Position numbers and translations under genes: made by a program | Notes under the pieces: generated by a model | What the model saw: the letters and a program-made list of their open reading frames with translations, nothing else | Databases searched by the model: none | Told to the model about the DNA's origin: nothing | Part shown: in pieces, positions 1 to 8,144 of the stretch | Layout: every line of letters begins with the position of its first letter | Position numbering within the stretch: position 1 is the first letter of the stretch | NCBI GenBank assembly: GCA_902783235.1 | Contig: CACZQG010000301.1 | Span: forward strand, 1 to 10,750 | Reading direction: 5' to 3' | Length of the DNA: 10,750 nucleotides | Source of the DNA: an uncultured Ruminococcus sp. | GTDB lineage: Bacteria; Bacillota; Clostridia; Oscillospirales; Ruminococcaceae

Positions 1-86
1 CCAGTATGCCTGCATCGATTTTGTACAATCTAACGAAAAATCTGACGGTCAATCTGACGCACAATCTTTGTGCGGTATTGCCTTAA
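1..86. repeat. MITE-like element, copy 1 (right end only)
   Basis: This is the right-hand part of a short non-coding repeat whose complete copy lies at 8250-8493; the left part is outside the window. By hand alignment it matches 8408-8493 without gaps at about 71 of 86 positions. It ends in TTTGTGCGGTATTGCCTTAA, whose reverse complement matches the left terminus of the other copies. Four units beginning AATC occur at 27, 39, 51 and 63, an exact 12-bp period, and the last unit runs into the terminal repeat. It lies downstream of dnaE. There is no open reading frame of note. Mobility is inferred from the structure and copy number, not shown. Confidence 0.8.
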
Positions 87-108
87 TTTTTTATTGTGTT
101 ATCATTTC

Positions 109-131
109 AGCTGCTCTTCGTGCTTGCAGCT
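109..131. other. Inverted repeat downstream of dnaE
   Basis: AGCTGC at 109-114 is complementary to GCAGCT at 126-131, with an 11-base loop; C108 and G132 add one more pair. It lies in the 135-bp stretch between dnaE and repeat copy 1. Neither strand has a T tract after the stem, so it is not a canonical intrinsic terminator. It could contribute to 3'-end stability of the operon transcript or be chance. Confidence 0.3.
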
Positions 132-160
132 GCAATTACAATGGAAGTATGAGCGAAACT

Positions 161-181
161 AAAAGCTTTTGCTAAGCTTTT
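161..181 (-). terminator. Candidate weak terminator after dnaE
   Basis: About 40 bp beyond the dnaE stop codon, the minus strand can form an 8-bp stem, AAAAGCTT with AAGCTTTT, around a 5-base loop. The 3' arm ends in TTTT and is followed by AGTTT. A second overlapping hairpin (GCTTTT with AAAAGC, 176-191) is also possible. The stem is A/T-rich and the T tract is short, so termination would be weak. It is the best candidate for the end of the hprK-to-dnaE operon in this window. Confidence 0.4.
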
Positions 182-221
182 CTCGAAAAGCGTCCTTTTC
201 AATTCTTTTAATATATTTCAG

Positions 222-3200
222 CTAATCTATGAGACCCACAGAGTTTTCCCCTGCGGCTTTTATGATTTTACTGATAAGAGCATCATCGACGGTCACACCT
301 GAGATAAGCCTGGGTCTGACCATTTTTTTTATGTCTGTGAGGTAGCAGCAAACCTCAGTGCCGCCGGAATGTTGGGATAGTGCAGTGGATACGGCAGCTG
401 CTGTGTTTTTATCTGAGCTTTGAAGCTTGATGCAAAGACGTTTTTTGGCAATAATAGCTTTCAGTTCTTTTTCGTCAAGGACCTTGTCTGCTGTAAATGA
501 GTCATTGTATCTGGGATTTACGGAAGCCTTTCCCAAAATATAAAGAATGCTGCCCGGAGAAAGCTTTTTTTCATATATCATAAAAGTATCCGGAAACATT
601 GTACATTCAGCCTGACCGGAGCTGTCTGACAGTCTGATAAATGCCATTTTTCGCCCTTTTGAAGTGTATTTCTGTGCCACTTCTTCCACAACACCGCATA
701 AGCTTATGGGGGTCATATTTTTATACTTTTTTTCAGACAAAAGCTGTGATACCGCCTGACATTCGGGTATTCGCATAAGACGGCAGGGAAGTCTGTATTG
801 ATCGGTCGGATGTCCGGTAATATACATACCCATTGCCTCACGTTCCATATTCATGAGTACTGAATGAGGAAATTCAGGCAGAGGTATAGGTGCTGTAGTG
901 ATATTGGGGGTGTCAATATCATCAAACAATCCTATCTGTCCTTCTATTTGATTTCTGCTGCTTTCTGCTTCCCCTTCCATTATTTCGGCATAGTTTTTCA
1001 GCATAAAGCTGCGTGTTTCAGGGAAACAGTCCAGTGCTCCCGATTTTATCAGATATTCGGCAGCAGTTTTGTTCAGATTACAGCCTGCCGTGCGTTTGCA
1101 AAAATCTGTAAGATCGGTAAAAGGCATTTGCTGCCTTATTTTTATTATTTCGTTTATTACTCCCAGTCCCAGGTTTTTTACTGCCAGCAGTCCGCATCTT
1201 ATACCATCATGTTCGGGAGCAAACCCTGCTATACTTTGGTTGATAGCCGGTGGGAGTACCTTTATATCATGCTTCCTGCACTCTTTTACATATTCGGCAA
1301 GCTTATCTGTTCTGTCCATTACACTGGACATAAGTGCTGCCATATATTCCTTGCGGTAATGGCATTTTAGATATGCTGTCTGATAGGCAAGATAGGCATA
1401 GGCAGCGGCATGGGACTTGTTAAAGGCGTAGGAAGCAAAGCTGCTCATCTCATCAAAAATATCATTGGCGGTTTTTTCGTCAACTCCGTTTTTCAGTGCC
1501 CCTGTACATGGAGAGCTTCCATCGGATCCGTCATCACCATATATAAAGCTGTGACGTTCCTTTTCCATTATATCATGCTTTTTCTTAGCCATAGCACGGC
1601 GCATAAGGTCAGCACGACCCAGAGAATAACCTGCCAGAGTTCGGCATATTTCCATTACCTGCTCCTGGTATACAATACAGCCGTAGGTGACATCAAGTAT
1701 GTTTTTTAGGAGAGGGTGCTTATAGGTTATTGCTCCCGGGTCATGCTTGGCTTTTATATATCGTGGTATTGACTCAGATGGCCCCGGACGGTAAAGGGAT
1801 ATTACTGCGATGAGATCTTCAATGCTTTCCGGTCTTAGCTGTGAAAGTACACGTCGCATACCTGCACTTTCAAACTGGAATACTCCGGAGGTTTCCCCGG
1901 AGGACATCATTTCAAATGTTGCTTTATCGTCTATGGGTATATGATCTATATCAAATCCCGGTTGGTTTTCATGTATCGTATCTGTGCAGTGCTTGATTAT
2001 GGTTAGGTTGCGAAGTCCCAAAAAGTCCATTTTAAGTAGTCCCAGACTTTCAAGAGAGGGGGCATCGTACTGTGTAACTGTTGCGTTGTCCCCGGATTTT
2101 ACAGGTACCAGATCGGTAACAGGCATTTTTGATATAAGAACGCCTGCTGCATGAACTGTCTCGTTTCTGGGCAGTCCCTCTATCATCATGGACATATCAA
2201 CAACTTTTTTTACTGATGGACTGTTTTGATACTGCTCCTTCAGATCGGGATTTTTCAGAAGAGCAGTGGAAAGATCTATATTCAGTTCTCTTGGAACAAG
2301 TCCTGACAGATCATTTCTGAATTTTACAGATGTACCCAGTGCTCTGCCTGTATCCTGTATAGCTGCCTTAGCTTTAAGAGTATCAAAGGCGACTATCTGA
2401 GATACACGTTCCGAGCCGTATTTTTTCACTACGTAGTCTATTACCTTTTGTCTGCCCTCTATGCAGAAGTCAATATCAAAATCCGGCATACTTACTCTTT
2501 CGGGGTTTAGGAAACGTTCAAACAGCAGATTATAGCGTATTGGATCTATATCGGTTATGCCGATACAGTATGCACAAATACTGCCGGCTCCGGAGCCACG
2601 TCCCGGCCCTACGGGGATCCCCTGATCCTTAGCATATCTTATAAAGTCCCACACTATAAGATAGTAGTCCTCATACCCCATTTGTATTATGACGGAAAGC
2701 TCCTTTTTCATGCGTTCCCGTGCTGCTTCCGCAGGATGGTCACCGTATCTTTTTTCCAGTCCCTCTTCACAAAGCTTTATAAAATAATCTGTATTGGAGA
2801 TATCCAGTCCTGTGTTGAAATGGGGGAGCTTTATAACACCAAACTCAAAATCAAAGCTTATACGTTCAGCTATTTTTGATGTGTTTTCCAGTATATCCGG
2901 CAGCCCCTTGAAAAGTGCCTGCATTTCCTCGCTGCTTTTCAGATAGTATTCTCTTGTGGGCAGCTTATGACGGTCATTATCAAAGATAGTCTGCTTTGAT
3001 TGTATACAGGTAAGAAGGTCCTGGGCTTCCGCATCATTTTTATCTATATAGTATACATCGTTTGAAGCCACGGCAGATACGCCTATTGATCCGGCTATGG
3101 AATAAAGCTGAGGGATAACGAGCCTTTCCTCACGGGTATCGTGATCCTGTATTTCAATAAAAAAGCTGTCTGCACCGAAAATATCTCTGTATTCTTTGGC

Positions 3201-3668
3201 AGCATCCACTGCCCGGCCGTGCTGTCCCTCTGACAGCAGACCTCCTATCTCTCCTTTAATGCCGCCTGAAAGACATATGAGTCCGCTGCTGTGCTGCTTT
3301 AGCATCTCTTTACTTGTTAACGGGTAAACACCCTTCTGGTCTACGCAGGAGCGGGATACTATTTTAACTAAATTACGGTAGCCTGTTTCATTTTCGCACA
3401 GCAGTACCAGCTGAAAAGGGGATAAGGGCATACCACTGTCAAGGTATACCTCACACCCGATAATAGGCTTTATTCCTGCATTTTTTGCTGCTTTAAAAAA
3501 ATCAACAGCTGAGTACATCACACCGCTGTCAGTCACTGCAATAGCAGTTTGTCCCAGCTGTGCGGCTTTTGATACAAGATCATTTATGCGGCAGGTGCTG
3601 CGGAGCAGACTGTATTCGCTGTGAACATGGAGATGTACAAAGCTGCTGTTAGGTATTCTATCATCCAT
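222..3668 (-). CDS. dnaE: DNA polymerase III subunit alpha (DnaE)
   Basis: C-family replicative DNA polymerase, 1148 aa. The order is an N-terminal PHP domain (about 10-210), the palm/thumb/fingers (about 290-810), a helix-hairpin-helix region (about 820-885) and an OB-fold (about 985-1065). The catalytic aspartates are D396 and D398 in PDFDIDF and D548 in KMDFLG. QIGLF at 911-915 fits the internal beta-clamp-binding motif. PHP metal ligands are only partly kept: H14, H16, E73 and D204 are present, but R23, S48 and Y206 replace the usual D, H and H, so this domain is probably not a nuclease. In Firmicutes with PolC, DnaE usually extends primers for PolC; polC is not in this window. The ATG overlaps the whiA stop by 8 bp, and AAGGGA lies 8 bases upstream. 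The stop is TAG. It is the last gene of the operon. Confidence 0.96.
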   Translation of the reverse strand: MDDRIPNSSFVHLHVHSEYSLLRSTCRINDLVSKAAQLGQTAIAVTDSGVMYSAVDFFKAAKNAGIKPIIGCEVYLDSGMPLSPFQLVLLCENETGYRNLVKIVSRSCVDQKGVYPLTSKEMLKQHSSGLICLSGGIKGEIGGLLSEGQHGRAVDAAKEYRDIFGADSFFIEIQDHDTREERLVIPQLYSIAGSIGVSAVASNDVYYIDKNDAEAQDLLTCIQSKQTIFDNDRHKLPTREYYLKSSEEMQALFKGLPDILENTSKIAERISFDFEFGVIKLPHFNTGLDISNTDYFIKLCEEGLEKRYGDHPAEAARERMKKELSVIIQMGYEDYYLIVWDFIRYAKDQGIPVGPGRGSGAGSICAYCIGITDIDPIRYNLLFERFLNPERVSMPDFDIDFCIEGRQKVIDYVVKKYGSERVSQIVAFDTLKAKAAIQDTGRALGTSVKFRNDLSGLVPRELNIDLSTALLKNPDLKEQYQNSPSVKKVVDMSMMIEGLPRNETVHAAGVLISKMPVTDLVPVKSGDNATVTQYDAPSLESLGLLKMDFLGLRNLTIIKHCTDTIHENQPGFDIDHIPIDDKATFEMMSSGETSGVFQFESAGMRRVLSQLRPESIEDLIAVISLYRPGPSESIPRYIKAKHDPGAITYKHPLLKNILDVTYGCIVYQEQVMEICRTLAGYSLGRADLMRRAMAKKKHDIMEKERHSFIYGDDGSDGSSPCTGALKNGVDEKTANDIFDEMSSFASYAFNKSHAAAYAYLAYQTAYLKCHYRKEYMAALMSSVMDRTDKLAEYVKECRKHDIKVLPPAINQSIAGFAPEHDGIRCGLLAVKNLGLGVINEIIKIRQQMPFTDLTDFCKRTAGCNLNKTAAEYLIKSGALDCFPETRSFMLKNYAEIMEGEAESSRNQIEGQIGLFDDIDTPNITTAPIPLPEFPHSVLMNMEREAMGMYITGHPTDQYRLPCRLMRIPECQAVSQLLSEKKYKNMTPISLCGVVEEVAQKYTSKGRKMAFIRLSDSSGQAECTMFPDTFMIYEKKLSPGSILYILGKASVNPRYNDSFTADKVLDEKELKAIIAKKRLCIKLQSSDKNTAAAVSTALSQHSGGTEVCCYLTDIKKMVRPRLISGVTVDDALISKIIKAAGENSVGLID

Positions 3669-4578
3669 TATTCTGTTCCCTTAATTGTTTTGCCGTTTCG
3701 GCTATCTTTGAAAAGCGTCTTGCTACTCCCGAGCGTCCTATAGGCTTGGAGAGCAGCTCGCCAATTTCTTTGAGGGTCATTTCTGTGTTTTCAAGACGAA
3801 GCTCACATACCTCTTTAAGCTCAGGTGAAAGCTTATGGAATCCACCCAGCTTCTTAATGGTATTTATATCCTCTATCTGTCTTGCTGCTGCTGCCACTGC
3901 CTTGTCTATATTGGCAGTATCACAGTTAGCCATGCGGTTTGCCTTGTTGCACATATCCTTATATATTTTTACCTTCATAAGAGCTATGGTGCTTTGGGAA
4001 GCACCGATGAATGTCAGGGTATCTTCTATGTTTTCGCTGTTTTTTATATAGAGTATCTTCATGCCTTTACGGTCGATTATCCTGCCGTGTACATCCATTT
4101 CAAGAAGAAGAGCTCTTATATCCTCAGCCAATCCCTGACTGCACAGGGAAAACTCCAGATGATATTCCTTATAGGGATCACTGACACTTCCGGATATCAG
4201 GAATGCTCCTGCAAGGAATGTGCTAAGACTGTTATTGGCGATATTATAAAGCTCCAGACGGGGATCCGAGGTATTGATCTTATATTTATCCAGTATCATG
4301 GCTGTATGTTCATTGCTGTGTATACTCACCTGAAACATGGGGGTGCCGTTTTTCTTTTTAAAGCTTTCCACGGTCACTGCTATTTCATGGGAAAACACGC
4401 TTTTTATAAGACGGCAGAAAAGCCGGGGAAGCTCCTCGCTTTCCGTATTAAAGCTTATCCTTCCGTCAGGAATACTTTTACAGCAAAGAAGCATTCCGTA
4501 AAGACAGGCATAACGCTTGTCCTTATCGGTAATGCTTTTCAGTACTTCTGTTTTGACTTCATTTGAAAATGAGGGCAA
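3661..4578 (-). CDS. whiA: WhiA/YvcL-family DNA-binding protein, TTG start
   Basis: This 305-aa protein belongs to the WhiA family. In actinobacteria WhiA is a sporulation regulator; in Bacillus the homologue YvcL binds DNA and affects cell division and chromosome segregation. The N-terminal part (about 20-205) is the degenerate LAGLIDADG endonuclease-like fold, with FLAGAFLISGSV at 121-132 as the remnant motif. The NRMANCDTANIDKAV segment at 214-228 and the C-terminal helix-turn-helix (about 255-292, including TLKEIGELL and GRSGVARRF) are typical. The chosen start is TTG at 4576-4578, because it gives the family N-terminus (SFSNEVK) and follows AGGTGG at a 6-base spacing; the next in-frame ATG is at codon 29 and would remove conserved sequence. 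rapZ ends 12 bp upstream, and the gene overlaps dnaE by 8 bp. Confidence 0.95.
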   Translation of the reverse strand: MPSFSNEVKTEVLKSITDKDKRYACLYGMLLCCKSIPDGRISFNTESEELPRLFCRLIKSVFSHEIAVTVESFKKKNGTPMFQVSIHSNEHTAMILDKYKINTSDPRLELYNIANNSLSTFLAGAFLISGSVSDPYKEYHLEFSLCSQGLAEDIRALLLEMDVHGRIIDRKGMKILYIKNSENIEDTLTFIGASQSTIALMKVKIYKDMCNKANRMANCDTANIDKAVAAAARQIEDINTIKKLGGFHKLSPELKEVCELRLENTEMTLKEIGELLSKPIGRSGVARRFSKIAETAKQLREQNNG

Positions 4579-4591
4579 TTGTATCCACCTC
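4576..4591 (-). promoter_or_regulatory. whiA ribosome binding site with TTG start
   Basis: On the minus strand the rapZ stop TAG is followed at once by AGGTGG, then ATACAA, then the TTG start of whiA. The Shine-Dalgarno spacing is 6 bases and no ATG is available. The site decides the whiA start and implies that ribosomes ending rapZ could reinitiate here. Confidence 0.75.
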
Positions 4592-5472
4592 TATTTTTTG
4601 TAGTAGGACGGGTCTTTGTCGATATCTCTGTGACTTTTCTGGACTTTAAGTCCTCTGCTTGCAAGATAATCAGCCACCAGCTCGGTGAAGGTTATGGAGC
4701 GGTGTTTTCCTCCGGTACATCCAAAGGCTATTACAAGCTGGCTTTTTCCCTCCTGAATATAAAGGGGGATAAGAAAGTCAAGCATATCCTTTACCTTGTC
4801 CAGCAGTCGTCTTGACTGGTCAAAGCTCATAACATAATCACGCACTGCCTGATCGCAGCCTGTTTTTGACCGCAGATCCTTTATGTAGTATGGATTTGGA
4901 AGGCATCTTACATCCATCACCAGATCGGATTCAGTAGATACGCCGTATTTGAATCCGAAGGACATTACCTTGATTATCATTGAATCACTGTTATTTTCCA
5001 GGAACAGTGAGCGTATTTCCTTTTTAAGCTGTGATGTGGAAAAATAAGAGGTCTCCACATAGTAGTCGGCAGCCTCACGCAAGGGACTTAGCTGTTCTCT
5101 TTCAAAGGTTATGGCACTGTGAAGTCCGCTGCTGAATTTATCATCCAGCGGATGCTTTCTTCGTGTTTCCTTGTATCGCTTTATTATTACCTCATCATTG
5201 GCTTCAAGGTATAGTATTTTAACATCCAGCCCGTCTATTTCCTTCAGTGCCTTCCAACGGTCGAATATCTCACCAAAAAGCTCTCCGGAACGGATATCCA
5301 CCGCTACAGCGACTCTGTCCAGCTTACCATCCGAATGCATACATATATCTGCAAATTTGGTCAGGAGCTGTGGGGGAATATTGTCTATACAGTAAAAGCC
5401 TATGTCCTCCAGAACGTCCATAGCACAGGATTTTCCCGAGCCTGACATTCCCGTTACTATGATAAACTGCAT
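4591..5472 (-). CDS. rapZ: RapZ/YvcJ-family nucleotide-binding protein
   Basis: This 293-aa P-loop protein has the usual RapZ/YvcJ length. Seen in order: Walker A GMSGSGKS at 8-15, D59 in AVDIRSG, RRKHPL at 104-109, SFGFKYG at 171-177, DVRCLPNPYY at 187-196, and the C-terminal signature GCTGGKHRS at 251-259 followed by HRDI at 281-284. In Escherichia coli, RapZ directs the small RNA GlmZ to RNase E and so tunes glucosamine-6-phosphate synthase. In Bacillus, YvcJ hydrolyses nucleotides and affects competence gene expression. Which role applies here is not visible from sequence; GlmZ is not known from Firmicutes. An AGGAGG site lies 8 bases before the ATG. It sits 15 bp after murB and 12 bp before whiA. 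yvcK, which usually separates rapZ from whiA, is missing. Confidence 0.96.
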   Translation of the reverse strand: MQFIIVTGMSGSGKSCAMDVLEDIGFYCIDNIPPQLLTKFADICMHSDGKLDRVAVAVDIRSGELFGEIFDRWKALKEIDGLDVKILYLEANDEVIIKRYKETRRKHPLDDKFSSGLHSAITFEREQLSPLREAADYYVETSYFSTSQLKKEIRSLFLENNSDSMIIKVMSFGFKYGVSTESDLVMDVRCLPNPYYIKDLRSKTGCDQAVRDYVMSFDQSRRLLDKVKDMLDFLIPLYIQEGKSQLVIAFGCTGGKHRSITFTELVADYLASRGLKVQKSHRDIDKDPSYYKK

Positions 5473-5487
5473 AAATACCGCCTCCTG

Positions 5488-6399
5488 TTATTTCAGTATT
5501 ATAGGTTCAAGCTCCAGTGAGAAGCCTGTTTTTTCCAGAACAATGTCATGTACCTTGCCTGTAAGCTCCATTACGTCCCTGAATGATGCACCGCCTTTGT
5601 TTATTACGAAACCACTGTGCTTTTCGCTTACCTGTGCGCCGCCTACGGTAAGACCTTTAAGTCCGCATTGTTCTATCAGGAGAGAAGCATAACTCCCCGC
5701 AGGACGCTTGAAGGTGCTTCCGGCACTGGGATATTCCAGGGGCTGCTTGCTGCGCCTTTTTTCCATAAGCTCATCCATTTTTGCTTTTATCTCGGTCTTA
5801 TCTCCTTTTTTCAGTGAGAAGACCATATGGGTTATTATCATGTCCTTTTTTTGGGCAAATATGCTGGTACGGTAGTCAAGAGCCATATCTGCGGCATTTA
5901 TCTCCTTTATTTCTCCGTTATGGGAAATATAACCTGCTGTTTTTATAACGTCCTTTAATTCACCGCCGTAAGCACCGGCATTCATGTATAGACCGCCTCC
6001 TGCGGTACCGGGGATACCATAGGCAAATTCAAGACCTGTAAGGGAATTATCCAATGCGGTCTTGCATACCTCTGAAAGTGATGCGCCGGCTGAGCAGTAT
6101 ATATCTGTATCTCCTGTAAGCTCTATATGGGAAAAATCCCTGCCCATCCTGAGTATAACTCCCTCAAAGCCGCTGTCATCAGCCAGGATATTACTTCCCT
6201 TGCCCAGGACAAAATATCTGACATTCTTTTCATTCATAAATCTTATAAGTTGAGTCAGGCATTCCTCGGAATTAATGAATACCATTACTGCGGCATTACC
6301 GCCTATTTTGAAGGTGGTGTGAGCTTTCAGGGGCTCATTTTCCCTGTATTGGCAGTTAAGACCTTCGCACAGAGCGAAAAGCTCATTTTTATATGACAT
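5488..6399 (-). CDS. murB: UDP-N-acetylenolpyruvoylglucosamine reductase (MurB)
   Basis: FAD-dependent cytoplasmic enzyme that uses NADPH to reduce UDP-GlcNAc-enolpyruvate to UDP-N-acetylmuramate, the second committed step of peptidoglycan synthesis. At 303 aa it fits the shorter type II MurB of Firmicutes. FAD-binding motifs are visible at FKIGGNA (30-36), LGKGSNIL (65-72) and YGIPGTAGGGLYMNAGAYGG (127-146). The catalytic residues should be R177 in DYRTS, S228 in PSAGSTF and E298 in LELEP. The ATG follows AAGGAGG by about 5 bases. It starts 45 bp after the PHP gene and ends 15 bp before rapZ. MurB beside RapZ and HprK is a common arrangement in Clostridia and links cell-wall synthesis with carbon status, though no direct regulation is seen. 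Confidence 0.97.
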   Translation of the reverse strand: MSYKNELFALCEGLNCQYRENEPLKAHTTFKIGGNAAVMVFINSEECLTQLIRFMNEKNVRYFVLGKGSNILADDSGFEGVILRMGRDFSHIELTGDTDIYCSAGASLSEVCKTALDNSLTGLEFAYGIPGTAGGGLYMNAGAYGGELKDVIKTAGYISHNGEIKEINAADMALDYRTSIFAQKKDMIITHMVFSLKKGDKTEIKAKMDELMEKRRSKQPLEYPSAGSTFKRPAGSYASLLIEQCGLKGLTVGGAQVSEKHSGFVINKGGASFRDVMELTGKVHDIVLEKTGFSLELEPIILK

Positions 6400-6444
6400 A
6401 TTGCCTCCTTGTGGTGGATGTGTATATATTGGGATGATCCATGA

Positions 6445-7191
6445 TCATGCTGTAACATTAATATTCCGTTTTTTTGAAACGTATTCCAGTACTGCTTCCG
6501 CATTCCTGTTGAAAATAAGCTCATCAGGAAAATCAAAGGCAGAAAGCATCTGCTCTGCTATAGGTACTCTGCCGATAAGGTCGGCATAGTGACAATCGGT
6601 ATTTACGGATATTTTGGTGCCGTATTTCTTGCAGGCTGAAATAAAGTCAAGGCAGTTTTTTTGCGGACTTCTTCCAAACTGTATGGAAGCCTCATTCAGC
6701 TCGGCGGCAATATCGTATTCTCTGCAAAGCCTTGCAATGCGGTCAAAATCAACTTCATACCTGTCAGCGGTACAGTGACCGATAACATCTATTTCGGGAT
6801 TATTTTTAACAGCATTTATGTATGCATTTGTATTTTCATCAATATTACCCGGCTTTATACATGGAAGATGACATGAAGCCACTACCCATTCCAGTCCTTT
6901 CAGGTCGTCCCCCTTCATGTCCAGCTCCCCGTCAAAGTTCATTATATCCGCTTCAACACCACGCAGCACTGTGACACCGCTGATGACTCTGGGCAGCACA
7001 CACAGATTAGTGAAATGCCATATATGGGGCGCATCGGGCATAGCTACAGCATGGTCGGTGAGGGCGAAAAGCTTCAATCCGTTTTTATTTGCTGCTGCGG
7101 CAAGCTCGTTTACAGTGGAGTAGGCATGGGAGCAGGCAAGAGAGTGACAGTGGAGATCTGCTTCTATAAACTGTGTATCAGAACATTTCAT
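6445..7191 (-). CDS. PHP-domain phosphatase/phosphoesterase, YcdX type
   Basis: A stand-alone PHP (polymerase and histidinol phosphatase) protein of 248 aa, the size of the YcdX group. All nine residues expected to bind the trinuclear metal centre can be placed: H14 and H16 (DLHCH), H22, H47 (TDHA), E80 (GVEAD), H108 (SCHLP), H139 (IGHC), D199 and H201 (TDCH). The enzyme should therefore be an active metal-dependent phosphatase. The natural substrate of this group is not firmly known, and neither PolX nor histidinol-phosphatase context is present. Its ATG lies inside the end of hprK, overlapping by 14 bp, with no strong Shine-Dalgarno site, which suggests translational coupling. There is no signal peptide or membrane segment. 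Substrate assignment is left open. Confidence 0.9.
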   Translation of the reverse strand: MKCSDTQFIEADLHCHSLACSHAYSTVNELAAAANKNGLKLFALTDHAVAMPDAPHIWHFTNLCVLPRVISGVTVLRGVEADIMNFDGELDMKGDDLKGLEWVVASCHLPCIKPGNIDENTNAYINAVKNNPEIDVIGHCTADRYEVDFDRIARLCREYDIAAELNEASIQFGRSPQKNCLDFISACKKYGTKISVNTDCHYADLIGRVPIAEQMLSAFDFPDELIFNRNAEAVLEYVSKKRNINVTA

Positions 7192-8137
7192 AGTTTTTCA
7201 CCGTTTCCTTGCTGTCCATTTCGATGCCCAGCTTGTCAAGCAGCTCTAGACCTGCATTATAGCCCATTTTCTTCTGTCTGTTATTCATGGCTGCCACCTC
7301 CATAATGACTGCCAGATTACGTCCGGGCTTTACAGGAACTGTAAGTGAGGGGATATTGATACCCAGTATTGATGTGTACTGACTGTCAACGCCCATTCTG
7401 TCATATACCTTTTCCGGATTCCAAAGCTCCATTTCAACTATAAGGTCGATTTTTTCGGTAAGCTTTACAGAGCCCATACCAAACAGTCTTCTTGCATTTA
7501 TGATACCGATACCACGAAGCTCCAGGAAGTGACGGATATTATCCGGGGAGCTTCCCACAAGGCTCTTGTTGGATACCTTTCTGATCTCAACGGCATCATC
7601 GGCTACCAGTCTGTGTCCACGCTTTACAAGCTCGATAGCTGTTTCACTTTTACCAACGCCGCTTTCACCGGTTATGAATACACCCTCGCCGTATATTTCG
7701 ATAAGTACGCCGTGACGGGTGATCCTGGGAGCCAGATTCAGGTTCAGGAATGCTATAAGACCCGACATGAAGTTGGAGGTGCTTTCCTTGCTTCGCAGCA
7801 GAGGCACCTCATACTGCTTTGCAAGCTCCAGCATCTCTGCAAAATACGGAAGCTCACGGGTAATGATAAGTGCAGGGAGCTTTTTGGAGAAGAGCGTGTC
7901 CAGCCTCTCTCTTCTCATTTTTTCATCAATAGTAGACAGATAGGCAAATTCCATCTTGCCTATCATCTGTATCCTTTCGGGATTGAAGTACTCATAAAAG
8001 CCCATAAGCTGCAGACCGGGACGGTTTACTTCATTTTCGTCTATGAATATCTCCTCCGCATCCTTGGGAAGATATATTGCTTCAAGCTTGAATTCGTCAA
8101 TTATTTTTTTGAGGGATACCTTAAATTTTTCTGCCAT
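7178..8137 (-). CDS. hprK: HPr kinase/phosphorylase (HprK/P)
   Basis: Bifunctional enzyme that phosphorylates Ser46 of HPr in response to glycolytic intermediates and reverses this with phosphate; it controls CcpA-dependent catabolite repression in Firmicutes. The 319-aa protein has the family length. The N-terminal domain (about 1-130) is the less conserved regulatory part. The catalytic domain shows H142, Walker A GESGVGKS at 157-164, the paired aspartates D180-D181, the family signature ELRGIGIINARRLFG at 206-220 and KPGRNLAVIMEVAA at 270-283. The ATG at 8137 is preferred because AAGGAG lies 7 bases upstream; an in-frame ATG 42 bp earlier has no ribosome binding site. It is the first gene of the operon. 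Its substrate HPr and the paralogue Crh are not encoded in the window. Confidence 0.97.
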   Translation of the reverse strand: MAEKFKVSLKKIIDEFKLEAIYLPKDAEEIFIDENEVNRPGLQLMGFYEYFNPERIQMIGKMEFAYLSTIDEKMRRERLDTLFSKKLPALIITRELPYFAEMLELAKQYEVPLLRSKESTSNFMSGLIAFLNLNLAPRITRHGVLIEIYGEGVFITGESGVGKSETAIELVKRGHRLVADDAVEIRKVSNKSLVGSSPDNIRHFLELRGIGIINARRLFGMGSVKLTEKIDLIVEMELWNPEKVYDRMGVDSQYTSILGINIPSLTVPVKPGRNLAVIMEVAAMNNRQKKMGYNAGLELLDKLGIEMDSKETVKNYEMF

Positions 8138-8144
8138 GATATTT

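Noticed and set aside
27-74. CRISPR-like array
   Set aside because: The 12-bp period is far shorter than any repeat-spacer unit; it is a tandem repeat inside a mobile-like element.
3835-4566. 243-codon plus-strand open frame opposite whiA
   Set aside because: It lies wholly antisense to a well-supported WhiA gene, has no ribosome binding site or family motif, and is Cys/Tyr/His-rich as typical of a shadow frame.
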